Shown here piece by piece: positions 63,903 to 64,000 of a stretch of 64,000 bases of DNA (positions within the stretch are counted from its first letter, which is position 1; each line of letters opens with the position of its first letter). The notes under the pieces are model-generated. The model saw nothing but the letters and a program-made list of their open reading frames with translations, ran no database searches and was not told where the DNA came from. The position numbers and the translations under genes were made by a program. Location of the stretch: contig CAKTDC010000002.1 of assembly GCA_934541015.1 (NCBI GenBank), positions 93,064-157,063 on the forward strand. The letters are read 5' to 3'. The stretch is from an uncultured Luteimonas sp. (lineage in GTDB: Bacteria > Pseudomonadota > Gammaproteobacteria > Xanthomonadales > Xanthomonadaceae).

Positions 63903-64000
63903 GGGAATCGGGAATGGGGAATGGGGAATCGGGAATCGGGAATCGGGAATCGGGAATCGGGAATCGGGAATCGGGAATCGGGAATCGGGAATCGGGAATC
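63903..64000 (+). repeat. GGGAATC heptamer tandem tract upstream of valS
   Basis: Fourteen contiguous 7-bp units run from 63903 to the window edge: GGGAATC, GGGAATG, GGGAATG, then eleven GGGAATC. The tract starts six bases upstream of the valS ATG and continues outside the window. It lies where the valS promoter or 5' leader should be. Confidence 0.9.

Noticed and set aside
63903-64000. CRISPR-like array at the window end
   Set aside because: Units are 7 bp with no spacers; this is a simple tandem repeat.

Overview
The window is high-GC, densely packed bacterial chromosome. The gene complement suggests a member of the Xanthomonadaceae/Lysobacteraceae (Luteimonas, Lysobacter or Xanthomonas type): an Xps-type type II secretion system (T2SS) with a lipoprotein GspD and the small XpsN protein, PilU, an H-NS-like protein, a STAS-MlaE retrograde lipid transporter, and GGGAATC heptamer tracts. 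This assignment comes from gene families and style, not from a marker gene. No rRNA, tRNA, CRISPR array or complete prophage was seen.

Layout. 44-1820: the last two steps of tyrosine/homogentisate catabolism (FahA, MaiA). 1963-4174: the twitching ATPase PilU (-), divergent from two DUF4398-type periplasmic proteins (+). 4175-4845: intergenic, with a candidate structured RNA. 4846-7903: a YdcH-family protein, cystathionine beta-synthase and a cystathionine gamma-lyase/synthase, i.e. transsulfuration. 7997-16087 (-): a lipoprotein plus gspD, N, M, L, K, J, I, H, G. 16226-25537 (+): the ABC-2 glycan exporter permease Wzm, then gspE and gspF, a codon-biased exported protein, a group IIC intron placed directly behind that gene's terminator, and the exporter ATPase Wzt. 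25534-35615 (+): a tightly overlapping glycan operon with a glycosyltransferase, two sulfotransferase-like proteins, a 1209-residue multi-domain glycosyltransferase, a GDP-sugar dehydratase/reductase, and the four enzymes of GDP-D-glycero-alpha-D-manno-heptose synthesis (HddA, GmhA, HddC, GmhB). 35652-41128 (-): a second glycan cassette with a PIG-V-like membrane glycosyltransferase, a WecE-like aminotransferase, a small flippase-like protein, a WecD-like acetyltransferase and a polyprenyl-phosphate glycosyltransferase. 41141-43238 (-): etfB and etfA, separated by a small lipoprotein gene. 43475-47005 (+): a frameshifted methyltransferase, scoA-scoB and a second methyltransferase. 47039-49120 (-): a WbsX/RgpF-type glycan protein. 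49736-53352 (-): an Mla/MCE lipid transport operon. 53541-64000: a threonine/serine exporter, an H-NS-like protein, proS, a DUF4124 protein, pssA, a small unknown, rimI, an amidohydrolase and valS, ending in a GGGAATC tract.

How it fits together. The most distinctive part is 8-41 kb, where a T2SS, an ABC O-antigen-type exporter, a strongly codon-biased exported protein and two sugar-nucleotide/glycosylation sets sit side by side. A coherent but unproven reading is a cell-surface locus: a T2SS-secreted, possibly S-layer-like protein and the polysaccharide that could anchor it. The T2SS genes, normally collinear from E to D in xanthomonads, are split into two divergent groups here with wzm between them.
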